DNA of 64,000 nt from Hydractinia symbiolongicarpus. Taxonomy: Eukaryota; Cnidaria; Hydrozoa; Anthoathecata; Hydractiniidae. Below the pieces are notes generated by a model. It was not told the DNA's origin. It saw only the letters and a list, made by a program, of their open reading frames with translations, and searched no databases. Every line of letters begins with the position of its first letter. Position 1 is the first letter of the stretch. Below are positions 37,235 through 50,601 of the stretch, one piece after another. Location: positions 1-64,000 of the forward strand of contig NC_079885.1 in assembly GCF_029227915.1 (NCBI RefSeq), in the 5' to 3' direction. A program made the position numbers and the translations under genes.

Positions 37235-39712
37235 AGACGCTGAATAAAAGCAGTTTAATCGCCGGCAAACGAAAACCTGCGATTTCCCGTAAATCCCGGA
37301 CTCGGCCCGTATAGTCAAAAGTATACAAAGAAAGTACCCAGGGAGTAAACTCATTTCCAGAACGAATTTTTAAATTATTTTTTCACCACTAAAACGCATG
37401 AGACTTGTAGTTTTTAAAAATGTTTTCATTTTTGATGAGACGCGGAATAAAAGAAGTTTAATCGCCGGCAAACGAAAACCTACGATTTCCCGTAAATCCT
37501 GGACTCGGCCCGTATAGTCAAAAGTATACAAAGAAAGTACCCAGGAAGTAAACTCATCTCCCAAACGATTTTTTAAATTATTATTTCACCACTAAAGCCC
37601 ATGAGACTTGTAGTTTTTAAAAATGTTTTCATTTTTGATGAGACGCTGAATAAAAGAAGTTTAATCGCCGGCAAACGAAAACCCGTGATTTCCCGTAAAT
37701 CCCGGACTCGGCCCGTATAGTTAAAAGTATACAAGGAAAGTACCCAGTGAGTAAACTCATTTCCCGAACGAATTTTTAAATTATTTTTTCACCACTAAAA
37801 CGTATGAGACTTGCAGTTTTCAAAAATGTTTTCATTTTTGATGAGACGCTGAATAAAAGAAGTTTAATCGCCGGCAAACGAAAACCTGCGATTTCCCGTA
37901 AATCCCGGACTCGGCCCGTATAGTCAAAAGTATACAAAGAAAGTACCCAGGGTGTAAACTCATTTCCCGAACGATTTTTTAAATTCTTTTTTCACCACTA
38001 AAACGCATGAGACTTGTAGTTTTCAAAAATGTTTTCATTTTTGATGAGACGCTGAATAAAAGAAGTTTAATCGCCGGCAAACGAAAACCTGTGATTTCCC
38101 GTAAATCCCGTACTCGGCCCGTATAGTGAAAAGTATAATAAGAAAGTACCCAGGGTGTAAACTCATTTCCCGAACGATTTTTTAAATTATTATTTCACCA
38201 CTAAAGCCCATTAGACTTGTAGTTTTTAAAAATGTTTTCATTTTTGATGAGACGCTGAATAAAAGAAGTTAAATCGCCGGCTAACGAAAACCCGCCATTT
38301 CCCGTAAACCCTGGACTCAGCCCGTATAATCAAAAGTATACAAAGAAAGTACCCAGGGAGTAAACTCATTTCCCGAACGATTTTTTAAATTATTTTTTCA
38401 CCACTAAAACGCATGACACTTGTAGTTTTCAAAAATGTTTTCATTTTTGATGAGACGCTGAATAAAAGAAGTTTAATCGCCGGCAAACGAAAACCCGCCA
38501 TTTCCCGTAAACCCCAGACTCGGCCCGCATAGTCAAAAGTATACAAAAAAAGTACCCAGGGAGTAAACTCATTTCCCGAACGATTTTTTAAATTATTTTT
38601 TCACCACTAAAACGCATGAGACTTGTAGTTTGTAAAAATGTTTTCATTTTTGATGAGACGGTGAATAAAAGAAGTTTAATCACCGGCAAACGAAAACCTG
38701 CGATTTCCTGTAAATCCTGGACTCGGCCCGTATAGTCAAAAGTATACAAAGAAAGTACCCAGGGAGTAAACTCATTTCCCAAACGATTTTTTAAGTTATT
38801 ATTTCACCACTAAAACGCATGAGACTTGTAGTTTTCAAGAATGTTTTCATTTTTGATGAGACGCTGAATAAAAGCAGTTTAATCGCCGGCAAACGAAAAC
38901 CTGCGATTTCCCGTAAATCCCGGACTCGGCCCGTATAGTCAAAGGTATACAAAGAAAGTACCCAGGGAGTAAACTCATTTCCAGAACGATTTTTTAAATT
39001 ATTTTTGCACCACTAAAACGCATGAGACTTGTAGTTTTTAAAAATGTTTTCATTTTTGATGAGACGCTGAATAAAAGAAGTTTAATCGCCGGCAAACGAA
39101 AACCTGCGATTTCCCGTAAATTTTGGACTCGGCCCGTATAGTCAAAAGTATACAAAAAAAGTACCCAGGGAGTAAACTCATTTCCCAAACGATTTTTTAA
39201 GTTATTATTTCACCACTAAAGCCCATGAGACTTGTAGTTTTTAAAAATGTTTTCATTTTTGATGAGACGCTGAATAAAAGAAGTTTAATCGCCGGCAAAC
39301 GAAAACCCGCGATTTCCCGTAAATCCCGGACTCGGCCCGTATAGTTAAAAGTATACAAGGAAAGTACCCAGTGAGTAAACTCATTTCCCGAACGAATTCT
39401 TAAATTATTTTTTCACTACTAAAACGTATGAGACTTGTAGTTTTCAAAAATGTTTTCATTTTTGATGAGACGCTGAATAAAAGAAGTTTAATCGCCGGCA
39501 AACGAAAAACCGTGATTTCCCGTAAATCCCGGACTCGGCCCGTATAGTTAAAAGTATACAAGGAAAGTACCCAGTGAGTAAACTCATTTCCCGAACGAAT
39601 TTTTAAATTATTTTTTCACCACTAAAAGGTATGAGACTTGTAGTTTTCAAAAATGTTTTCATTTTTGATGAGACGCTGAATAAAAGAAGTTTAATCGCCG
39701 GCAAACGAAAAC
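37235..39712 (+). repeat. 17-mer unit A2, truncated at duplication breakpoint
   Basis: Second 17-mer unit. It is cut after about 2.48 kb by the junction with the second copy of the 39-mer duplication. Confidence 0.8.
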
Positions 39713-42700
39713 CTGTGATTTCCCGTAAATCCCGTACTCGGCCCGTATAGTGAAAAGTATAATAAGAAAGTACCCAGGGTGTAAACTCATTTCCCGAACG
39801 ATTTTTTAAATTATTATTTCACCACTAAAGCCCATTAGACTTGTAGTTTTTAAAAATGTTTTCATTTTTGATGAGACGCTGAATAAAAGAGGTTTAATCG
39901 CCGGCAAAGGAAATCCCGCCATTTCCCGTAACCCCGGACTCGGTCCGTATAATCAAAAGTATACAAAGAAAGTACCCAGGGAGTAAACTCATTTCCCGAA
40001 CGATTTTTTAAATTATATTTTCACCACTAAAACGCATGAGACTTGTAGTTTTCAAAAATGTTTTCATTTTTGATGAGACGCTGAATGAAAGAAGTTTAAT
40101 CGCCGGCAAACGAAAACCTGCGATTTCCCGTAATTCCCGGACTCGGCCCGTATAGTCAAAAGTATAATAAGAAAGTACCCAGGGTGTAAACTCATTTCCC
40201 GAACGATTTTTTAAATTATTATTTCACCACTAAAGCCCATTAGACTTGTAGTTTTTAAAAATGTTTTCATTTTTGATGAGACGCTGAATAAAAGAGGTTT
40301 AATCGCCGGCAAAGGAAATCCCGCCATTTCCCGTAACCCCGGACTCGGTCCGTATAATCAAAAGTATACAAAGAAAGTACCCAGGGAGTAAACTCATTTC
40401 CCGAACGATTTTTTAAATTATATTTTCACCACTAAAACGCATGAGACTTGTAGTTTTCAAAAATGTTTTCATTTTTGATGAGACGCTGAATGAAAGAAGT
40501 TTAATCGCCGGCAAACGAAAACCTGCGATTTCCCGTAATTCCCGGACTCGGCCCGTATAGTCAAAAGTATAATAAGAAAGTACCCAGGGTGTAAACTCAT
40601 TTCCAGAAAGATTTTTTAAATTATTATTTCACCACTAAAGCCCATGAGACTTGTAGTTTTTAAAAATGTTTTCATTTTTGATGAGACGCTGAATAAAAGA
40701 AGTTTAATCGCCGGCAAACGAAAACCCGCCATTTCCCGTAAACCCTGGACTTGGCCCGTATAATCAAAAGTATACAAAGAAAGTACCCAGGGAGTAAACT
40801 TATTTCCCTAACGAATTTTTAAATTATTTTTTCACCACTAAAACGCATGAGACTTGTAGTTTTCAAAAATGTTTTCATTTTTGATGAGACGCTGAATAAA
40901 AGAACTTTAATCGCCGGCAAACGAAAACCTGCGATTTCCCGTAAATTCCGGACTCGGCCCGTATAGTCAAAAGTATACAAAGAAAGTACCCAGGGAGTAA
41001 ACTCATTTCCCGAACGATTTTTTAAATTATATTTTCACCACTAAAACGCATGAGACTTGTAGTTTTCAAAAATGTTTTCATTTTTGATGAGACGCTGAAT
41101 GAAAGAAGTTTAATCGTCGGCAAACGAAAACCTGCGATTTCCCGTAAATCCCGGACTCGGCCCGTATAGTCAAAAGTATAATAAGAAAGTACCCAGGGTG
41201 TAAACTCATTTCCCGAACGATTTTTTAAATTATTATTTCACCACTAAAGCCCATGAGACTTGTAGTTTTTAAAAATGTTTTCATTTTTGATGAGACGCTG
41301 AATAAAAGAAGTTTAATCGCCGGCAAACGAAAACCCGCCATTTCCCGTAAACCCTGGACTCGGCCCGTATAATCAAAAGTATACAAAGAAAGTACCCAGG
41401 CAGTAAACTCATTTCCCGAACGATTTTTTAAATTATTTTTTCACCACTAAAACGTATGAGACTTGTAGTTTAAAAAATATTTTCATTTTTGATGAGACGC
41501 TGAATAAAAGAATTTTATTCGCCGGCAAACGAAAATCCGCGATTTCCCGTAAATCCCGGACTCGGCCCGTATAGTAAAAAGTATAATAAGAAAGTACCCA
41601 GGGTGTAAACTCATTTCCCGAACGATTTTTTAAATTATTATTTCACCACTAAAGCCCATGAGACTTGTAGTTTTTAAAAATGTTTTCATTTTTGATGAGA
41701 CGCTGAATAAAAGAAGTTTAATCGCCGGCAAACGAAAACCGCCATTTCCCGTAAAACCTGGACTCGGCCCGTATAATCAAAGGTATACAAAGAAAGTACC
41801 CAGGAAGTAAACTCATTTCCCGAACGATTTTTTAAATTATTTTTTCACCACTAAAACGCATGAGACTTGTAGTTTTCAAGAATGTTTTCATTTTTGATGA
41901 GACGCTGAATAAAAGAAGTTTAATCGCCGGCAAACGAAAACCTGCGATTTCCCGTAAATCCTGGACTCGGCCCGTATAGTCAAAAGTATACAAAGAAAGT
42001 ACCCAGGGAGTAAACTCATTTCCCAAACGATTTTTTAAGTTATTATTTCACCACTAAAACGCATAAGACTTGTAGTTTTCAAGAATGTTTTCATTTTTGA
42101 TGAGACGCTGAATAAAAGCAGTTTAATCGCCGGCAAACGAAAACCTGCGATTTCCCGTAAATCCCGGACTCGGCCCGTATAGTCAAAAGTATACAAAGAA
42201 AGTACCCAGGGAGTAAACTCATTTCCAGAACGAATTTTTAAATTATTTTTTCACCACTAAAACGCATGAGACTTGTAGTTTTTAAAAATGTTTTCATTTT
42301 TGATGAGACGCGGAATAAAAGAAGTTTAATCGCCGGCAAACGAAAACCTACGATTTCCCGTAAATCCTGGACTCGGCCCGTATAGTCAAAAGTATACAAA
42401 GAAAGTACCCAGGAAGTAAACTCATCTCCCAAACGATTTTTTAAATTATTATTTCACCACTAAAGCCCATGAGACTTGTAGTTTTTAAAAATGTTTTCAT
42501 TTTTGATGAGACGCTGAATAAAAGAAGTTTAATCGCCGGCAAACGAAAACCCGTGATTTCCCGTAAATCCCGGACTCGGCCGTATAGTTAAAAGTATACA
42601 AGGAAAGTACCCAGTGAGTAAACTCATTTCCCGAACGAATTTTTAAATTATTTTTTCACCACTAAAACGTATGAGACTTGCAGTTTTCAAAAATGTTTTC

Positions 42701-45700
42701 ATTTTTGATGAGACGCTGAATAAAAGAAGTTTAATCGCCGGCAAACGAAAACCTGCGATTTCCCGTAAATCCCGGACTCGGCCCGTATAGTCAAAAGTAT
42801 ACAAAGAAAGTACCCAGGGTGTAAACTCATTTCCCGAACGATTTTTTAAATTCTTTTTTCACCACTAAAACGCATGAGACTTGTAGTTTTCAAAAATGTT
42901 TTCATTTTTGATGAGACGCTGAATAAAAGAAGTTTAATCGCCGGCAAACGAAAACCTGTGATTTCCCGTAAATCCCGTACTCGGCCCGTATAGTGAAAAG
43001 TATAATAAGAAAGTACCCAGGGTGTAAACTCATTTCCCGAACGATTTTTTAAATTATTATTTCACCACTAAAGCCCATTAGACTTGTAGTTTTTAAAAAT
43101 GTTTTCATTTTTGATGAGACGCTGAATAAAAGAAGTTAAATCGCCGGCTAACGAAAACCCGCCATTTCCCGTAAACCCTGGACTCAGCCCGTATAATCAA
43201 AAGTATACAAAGAAAGTACCCAGGGAGTAAACTCATTTCCCGAACGATTTTTTAAATTATTTTTTCACCACTAAAACGCATGACACTTGTAGTTTTCAAA
43301 AATGTTTTCATTTTTGATGAGACGCTGAATAAAAGAAGTTTAATCGCCGGCAAACGAAAACCCGCCATTTCCCGTAAACCCCAGACTCGGCCCGCATAGT
43401 CAAAAGTATACAAAAAAAGTACCCAGGGAGTAAACTCATTTCCCGAACGATTTTTTAAATTATTTTTTCACCACTAAAACGCATGAGACTTGTAGTTTGT
43501 AAAAATGTTTTCATTTTTGATGAGACGGTGAATAAAAGAAGTTTAATCACCGGCAAACGAAAACCTGCGATTTCCTGTAAATCCTGGACTCGGCCCGTAT
43601 AGTCAAAAGTATACAAAGAAAGTACCCAGGGAGTAAACTCATTTCCCAAACGATTTTTTAAGTTATTATTTCACCACTAAAACGCATGAGACTTGTAGTT
43701 TTCAAGAATGTTTTCATTTTTGATGAGACGCTGAATAAAAGCAGTTTAATCGCCGGCAAACGAAAACCTGCGATTTCCCGTAAATCCCGGACTCGGCCCG
43801 TATAGTCAAAGGTATACAAAGAAAGTACCCAGGGAGTAAACTCATTTCCAGAACGATTTTTTAAATTATTTTTGCACCACTAAAACGCATGAGACTTGTA
43901 GTTTTTAAAAATGTTTTCATTTTTGATGAGACGCTGAATAAAAGAAGTTTAATCGCCGGCAAACGAAAACCTGCGATTTCCCGTAAATTTTGGACTCGGC
44001 CCGTATAGTCAAAAGTATACAAAAAAAGTACCCAGGGAGTAAACTCATTTCCCAAACGATTTTTTAAGTTATTATTTCACCACTAAAGCCCATGAGACTT
44101 GTAGTTTTTAAAAATGTTTTCATTTTTGATGAGACGCTGAATAAAAGAAGTTTAATCGCCGGCAAACGAAAACCCGCGATTTCCCGTAAATCCCGGACTC
44201 GGCCCGTATAGTTAAAAGTATACAAGGAAAGTACCCAGTGAGTAAACTCATTTCCCGAACGAATTCTTAAATTATTTTTTCACTACTAAAACGTATGAGA
44301 CTTGTAGTTTTCAAAAATGTTTTCATTTTTGATGAGACGCTGAATAAAAGAAGTTTAATCGCCGGCAAACGAAAAACCGTGATTTCCCGTAAATCCCGGA
44401 CTCGGCCCGTATAGTTAAAAGTATACAAGGAAAGTACCCAGTGAGTAAACTCATTTCCCGAACGAATTTTTAAATTATTTTTTCACCACTAAAAGGTATG
44501 AGACTTGTAGTTTTCAAAAATGTTTTCATTTTTGATGAGACGCTGAATAAAAGAAGTTTAATCGCCGGCAAACGAAAACCTGCGATTTCCCGTAAATCCC
44601 GGACTCCGCCCGTATAGTCAAAAGTGTACAAAGAAAGTACCCAGGGTGTAAACTCATTTCCCGAACGATTTTTTAAATTATTTTTTCACCACTAAAACGC
44701 ATGAGACTTGTAGTTTTTAAAAATGTTTTCATTTTTGATGAGACGCTGAATAAAAGAAGTTTAATCGCCGGCAAACGAAAACCTGTGATTTCCCGTAAAT
44801 CCCGTAGTCGGCCCGTATAGTCAAAAGTATAATAAGAAAGTACCCAGGGTGTAAACTCATTTCCTGAACGATTTTTTAAATTATTATTTCACCACTAAAG
44901 CCCATTAGACTTGTAGTTTTTAAAAATGTTTTCATTTTTGATGAGACGCTGAATAAAAGAAGTTAAATCGCCGGCAAACGAAAACCCGCCATTCCCCGTA
45001 AACCCTGGACTCAGCCCGTATAATCAAAAGTATACAAAGAAAGTACCCAGGGAGTAAACTCATTTCCCGAACGATTTTTTTAATTATTTTTTCACCACTA
45101 AAACGCATGACACTTGTAGTTTTCAAAAATGTTTTCATTTTTGATGAGACGCTGAATAAAAGAAGTTTAATCGCCGGCTAACGAAAACCCGCCATTTCCC
45201 GTAAACCCCAGACTCGGCCCGCATAGTCAAAAGTATACAAAAAAAGTACCCAGGGAGTAAACTCATTTCCCGAACGATTTTTTAAATTATTTTTTCAGCA
45301 CTAAAACGCATGAGACTTGTAGTTTGTAAAAATGTTTTCATTTTTGATGAGACGGTGAATAAAAGAAGTTTAATCACCGGCAAACGAAAACCTGCGATTT
45401 CCTGTAAATCCTGGACTCGGCCCGTATAGTCAAAAGTATACAAAAAAGTATCCAGGGAGTAAACTCATTTCCCAAACGATTTTTTAAGTTATTATTTCAT
45501 CACTAAAACGCATGAGACTTGTAGTTTTCAAGAATGTTTTCATTTTTGATAAGACGCTGAATAAAAGCAGTTTAATCGCCGGCAAACGAAAACCTGCGAT
45601 TTCCCGTAAATCCCGGACTCGGCCCGTATAGTCAAAAGTATACAAAGAAAGTACCCAGGGAGTAAACTCATTTCCAGAACGAATTTTTAAATTATTTTTT

Positions 45701-48029
45701 CACCACTAAAACGCATGAGACTTGTAGTTTTTAAAAATGTTTTCATTTTTGATGAGACGCGGAATAAAAGAAGTTTAATCGCCGGCAAACGAAAACCTAC
45801 GATTTCCCGTAAATCCTGGACTCGGCCCGTATAGTCAAAAGTATACAAAGAAAGTACCCAGGAAGTAAACTCATCTCCCAAACGATTTTTTAAATTATTA
45901 TTTCACCACTAAAGCCCATGAGACTTGTAGTTTTTAAAAATGTTTTCATTTTTGATGAGACGCTGAATAAAAGAAGTTTAATCGCCGGCAAACGAAAACC
46001 CGTGATTTCCCGTAAATCCCGGACTCGGCCCGTATAGTTAAAAGTATACAAGGAAAGTACCCAGTGAGTAAACTCATTTCCCGAACGAATTTTTAAATTA
46101 TTTTTTCACCACTAAAACGTATGAGACTTGCAGTTTTCAAAAATGTTTTCATTTTTGATGAGACGCTGAATAAAAGAAGTTTAATCGCCGGCAAACGAAA
46201 ACCTGCGATTTCCCGTAAATCCCGGACTCGGCCCGTATAGTCAAAAGTATACAAAGAAAGTACCCAGGGTGTAAACTCATTTCCCGAACGATTTTTTAAA
46301 TTCTTTTTTCACCACTAAAACGCATGAGACTTGTAGTTTTCAAAAATGTTTTCATTTTTGATGAGACGCTGAATAAAAGAAGTTTAATCGCCGGCAAACG
46401 AAAACCTGTGATTTCCCGTAAATCCCGTACTCGGCCCGTATAGTGAAAAGTATAATAAGAAAGTACCCAGGGTGTAAACTCATTTCCCGAACGATTTTTT
46501 AAATTATTATTTCACCACTAAAGCCCATTAGACTTGTAGTTTTTAAAAATGTTTTCATTTTTGATGAGACGCTGAATAAAAGAAGTTAAATCGCCGGCTA
46601 ACGAAAACCCGCCATTTCCCGTAAACCCTGGACTCAGCCCGTATAATCAAAAGTATACAAAGAAAGTACCCAGGGAGTAAACTCATTTCCCGAACGATTT
46701 TTTAAATTATTTTTTCACCACTAAAACGCATGACACTTGTAGTTTTCAAAAATGTTTTCATTTTTGATGAGACGCTGAATAAAAGAAGTTTAATCGCCGG
46801 CAAACGAAAACCCGCCATTTCCCGTAAACCCCAGACTCGGCCCGCATAGTCAAAAGTATACAAAAAAAGTACCCAGGGAGTAAACTCATTTCCCGAACGA
46901 TTTTTTAAATTATTTTTTCACCACTAAAACGCATGAGACTTGTAGTTTGTAAAAATGTTTTCATTTTTGATGAGACGGTGAATAAAAGAAGTTTAATCAC
47001 CGGCAAACGAAAACCTGCGATTTCCTGTAAATCCTGGACTCGGCCCGTATAGTCAAAAGTATACAAAGAAAGTACCCAGGGAGTAAACTCATTTCCCAAA
47101 CGATTTTTTAAGTTATTATTTCACCACTAAAACGCATGAGACTTGTAGTTTTCAAGAATGTTTTCATTTTTGATGAGACGCTGAATAAAAGCAGTTTAAT
47201 CGCCGGCAAACGAAAACCTGCGATTTCCCGTAAATCCCGGACTCGGCCCGTATAGTCAAAGGTATACAAAGAAAGTACCCAGGGAGTAAACTCATTTCCA
47301 GAACGATTTTTTAAATTATTTTTGCACCACTAAAACGCATGAGACTTGTAGTTTTTAAAAATGTTTTCATTTTTGATGAGACGCTGAATAAAAGAAGTTT
47401 AATCGCCGGCAAACGAAAACCTGCGATTTCCCGTAAATTTTGGACTCGGCCCGTATAGTCAAAAGTATACAAAAAAAGTACCCAGGGAGTAAACTCATTT
47501 CCCAAACGATTTTTTAAGTTATTATTTCACCACTAAAGCCCATGAGACTTGTAGTTTTTAAAAATGTTTTCATTTTTGATGAGACGCTGAATAAAAGAAG
47601 TTTAATCGCCGGCAAACGAAAACCCGCGATTTCCCGTAAATCCCGGACTCGGCCCGTATAGTTAAAAGTATACAAGGAAAGTACCCAGTGAGTAAACTCA
47701 TTTCCCGAACGAATTCTTAAATTATTTTTTCACTACTAAAACGTATGAGACTTGTAGTTTTCAAAAATGTTTTCATTTTTGATGAGACGCTGAATAAAAG
47801 AAGTTTAATCGCCGGCAAACGAAAAACCGTGATTTCCCGTAAATCCCGGACTCGGCCCGTATAGTTAAAAGTATACAAGGAAAGTACCCAGTGAGTAAAC
47901 TCATTTCCCGAACGAATTTTTAAATTATTTTTTCACCACTAAAAGGTATGAGACTTGTAGTTTTCAAAAATGTTTTCATTTTTGATGAGACGCTGAATAA
48001 AAGAAGTTTAATCGCCGGCAAACGAAAAC
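39713..48029 (+). repeat. 39-mer segmental duplication, copy 2 with extra dimer
   Basis: Starts like 31801 (acctgtgattt, tcccgtactcgg, agtgaaaag, gcccattag, aaaagaggtttaatcg) and follows copy 1 to about 48029, after which ggactccgcccg differs from the corresponding 39.7-kb sequence. Near its start a 405-406 bp dimer (gcccattag/gaggtttaatcg plus gaatgaaag/gtaattccc) is present twice, at about 39.77-40.18 and 40.18-40.58 kb, but once in copy 1. Confidence 0.83.
42103..45551 (+). repeat. 17-mer unit B1
   Basis: Copy of A1 displaced by 8317 bp, including the one-base deletion in ggccgtatag near 42579. Confidence 0.82.
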
Positions 48030-49049
48030 CTGCGATTTCCCGTAAATCCCGGACTCCGCCCGTATAGTCAAAAGTGTACAAAGAAAGTACCCAGGGTGTA
48101 AACTCATTTCCCGAACGATTTTTTAAATTATTTTTTCACCACTAAAACGCATGAGACTTGTAGTTTTTAAAAATGTTTTCATTTTTGATGAGACGCTGAA
48201 TAAAAGAAGTTTAATCGCCGGCAAACGAAAACCTGTGATTTCCCGTAAATCCCGTAGTCGGCCCGTATAGTCAAAAGTATAATAAGAAAGTACCCAGGGT
48301 GTAAACTCATTTCCTGAACGATTTTTTAAATTATTATTTCACCACTAAAGCCCATTAGACTTGTAGTTTTTAAAAATGTTTTCATTTTTGATGAGACGCT
48401 GAATAAAAGAAGTTAAATCGCCGGCAAACGAAAACCCGCCATTCCCCGTAAACCCTGGACTCAGCCCGTATAATCAAAAGTATACAAAGAAAGTACCCAG
48501 GGAGTAAACTCATTTCCCGAACGATTTTTTTAATTATTTTTTCACCACTAAAACGCATGACACTTGTAGTTTTCAAAAATGTTTTCATTTTTGATGAGAC
48601 GCTGAATAAAAGAAGTTTAATCGCCGGCTAACGAAAACCCGCCATTTCCCGTAAACCCCAGACTCGGCCCGCATAGTCAAAAGTATACAAAAAAAGTACC
48701 CAGGGAGTAAACTCATTTCCCGAACGATTTTTTAAATTATTTTTTCAGCACTAAAACGCATGAGACTTGTAGTTTGTAAAAATGTTTTCATTTTTGATGA
48801 GACGGTGAATAAAAGAAGTTTAATCACCGGCAAACGAAAACCTGCGATTTCCTGTAAATCCTGGACTCGGCCCGTATAGTCAAAAGTATACAAAAAAGTA
48901 TCCAGGGAGTAAACTCATTTCCCAAACGATTTTTTAAGTTATTATTTCATCACTAAAACGCATGAGACTTGTAGTTTTCAAGAATGTTTTCATTTTTGAT
49001 AAGACGCTGAATAAAAGCAGTTTAATCGCCGGCAAACGAAAACCTGCGA
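45552..49049 (+). repeat. 17-mer unit B2, essentially complete
   Basis: Matches B1 at 3450 bp and runs on to 49049, where gcgaattcccg replaces gcgatttcccg. Its last 0.9 kb is also the beginning of the 2433-bp repeat. Confidence 0.8.
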
Positions 49050-50601
49050 ATTCCCGTAAATCCCGGACTCGGCCCGTATAGTCAAAGGTATACAAAGAAA
49101 GTACCCATGAGTAAACACATTTCCAGAACGATTTTTTAAATTATTTTTTCACCACTAAAACGCATGAGACTTGTAGTTTTTAAAAATGTTTTCATTTTTG
49201 ATGAGACGCTGAATAAAAGAAGTTTAATCGCCGGCAAACGAAAACCCGCGATTTCCCGTAAACCCCAGACTCGGCCTGCATAGTCAAAAGTATACAAAAA
49301 AAGTACCCAGGGAGTAAACTCATTTCCCGAACGATTTTTTAAATTATTTTTTCAGCACTAAAACGCATGAGACTTGTAGTTTGTAAAAATGTTTTATTTT
49401 TGATGAGACGCTGAATAAAAGAAGTTTAATCACCGGCAAACGAAAACCTGCGATTTCCCGTAAATCCTGGACTCGGCCCGTATAGTCAAAAGTATACAAA
49501 GAAAGTACCCAGGGAGTAAACTCATTTCCCAAACGATTTTTTAAATTATTATTTCACCACTAAAGCCCATGAGACTTGTAGTTTTTAAAAATGTTTTCAT
49601 TTTTGATGAGACGCTGAATAAAAGAAGTTTAATCGCCGGCAAACGAAAACCTGCGATTTCCCGTAAATCCCGGACTCGGCCCGTATAGTTAAAAGTATAC
49701 AAGGAAAGTACCCAGTGAGTAAACTCATTTCCCGAACGAATTTTTAAATTATTTTTTCACCACTAAAACGTATGAGACTTGTAGTTTTCAAAAATGTTTT
49801 CATTTTTGATGAGACGCGGAATAAAAGAAGTTTAATCGCCGGCAAACGAAAACCTGCGATTTCCCGTAAATCCCGGACTCGGCCCGTATAGTCAAAGGTA
49901 TACAAAGAAAGTACCCAGGGAGTAAACTCATTTCCAGAACGATTTGTTAAATTATTTTTTCACCACTAAAACGCATGAGACTTGTAGTTTTTAAAAATGT
50001 TTTCATTTTTGATGAGACGCTGAATAAAAGAAGTTTAATCGCCGGCAAACGAAAACCTGCGATTTCCCGTAAATCCTGGACTCGGCCCGTATAGTCAAAA
50101 GTATACAAAGAAAGTACCCAGGGAGTAAACTCATTTCCCAAACGATTTTTTAAATTATTATTTCACCACTAAAGCCCATGAGACTTGTAGTTTTTAAAAA
50201 TGTTTTCATTTTTGATGAGACGCTGAATAAAAGCAGTTTAATCGCCGGCAAACGAAAACCTGTGATTTCCCGTAAATCCCGTACTCGGCCCGTATAGTCA
50301 AAAGTATACAAAGAAAGTATCCAGGGTGTAAACTCACTTCCCGAACGATTTTTTAAATTATTATTTCACCACTAAAACGCATGAGACTTGTAGTTTTCGA
50401 AAATGTTTTCATTTTTGATGAGACGCTGAATGAAAGAAGTTTAATCGCCGGCAAACGAAAACCTGCGATTTCCCGTAAATCCCGGACTCGGCCCGTATAA
50501 TCAAAAGTACACAAAGAAAGTACCCAGGGAGTAAACTCACTTCCCGAACGATTTTTTAAATTATTTTTTCACCACTAAAACGCATGACACTTGTAGTTTT
50601 C
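48169..50601 (+). repeat. 12-mer tandem duplication, copy 1 (2433 bp)
   Basis: Matches 50602-53034 exactly 2433 bp apart. Shared rare features: tcccgtagtcgg, gccattccccg, gcgaattcccg, acccatgagtaaacac (a 2-bp loss near 49107), aatgttttattttt (a lost c near 49392), and aacgatttgttaa near 49941. Confidence 0.85.

Larger units (their letters stand above)
31801..39712 (+). repeat. 39-mer segmental duplication, copy 1 (7912 bp)
   Basis: Repeated directly downstream at 39713-48029. From about 31.98 kb onward matching bases are 8317 bp apart: 7912 plus an extra 405-bp dimer in the second copy. Rare variants shared at exactly this spacing include ggccgtatag with a missing c (34263), acgcataag (33745), tttttgcacc (35551), actaaaaggtatg (36171), aaagtgtacaaag (36305), gccattccccg (36672), caaaaaagtatccag (37123) and aaattttgg. 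I saw no mismatch in the stretches compared. The breakpoint lies in roughly 80 bp of identical monomer sequence before 39713. Confidence 0.85.
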
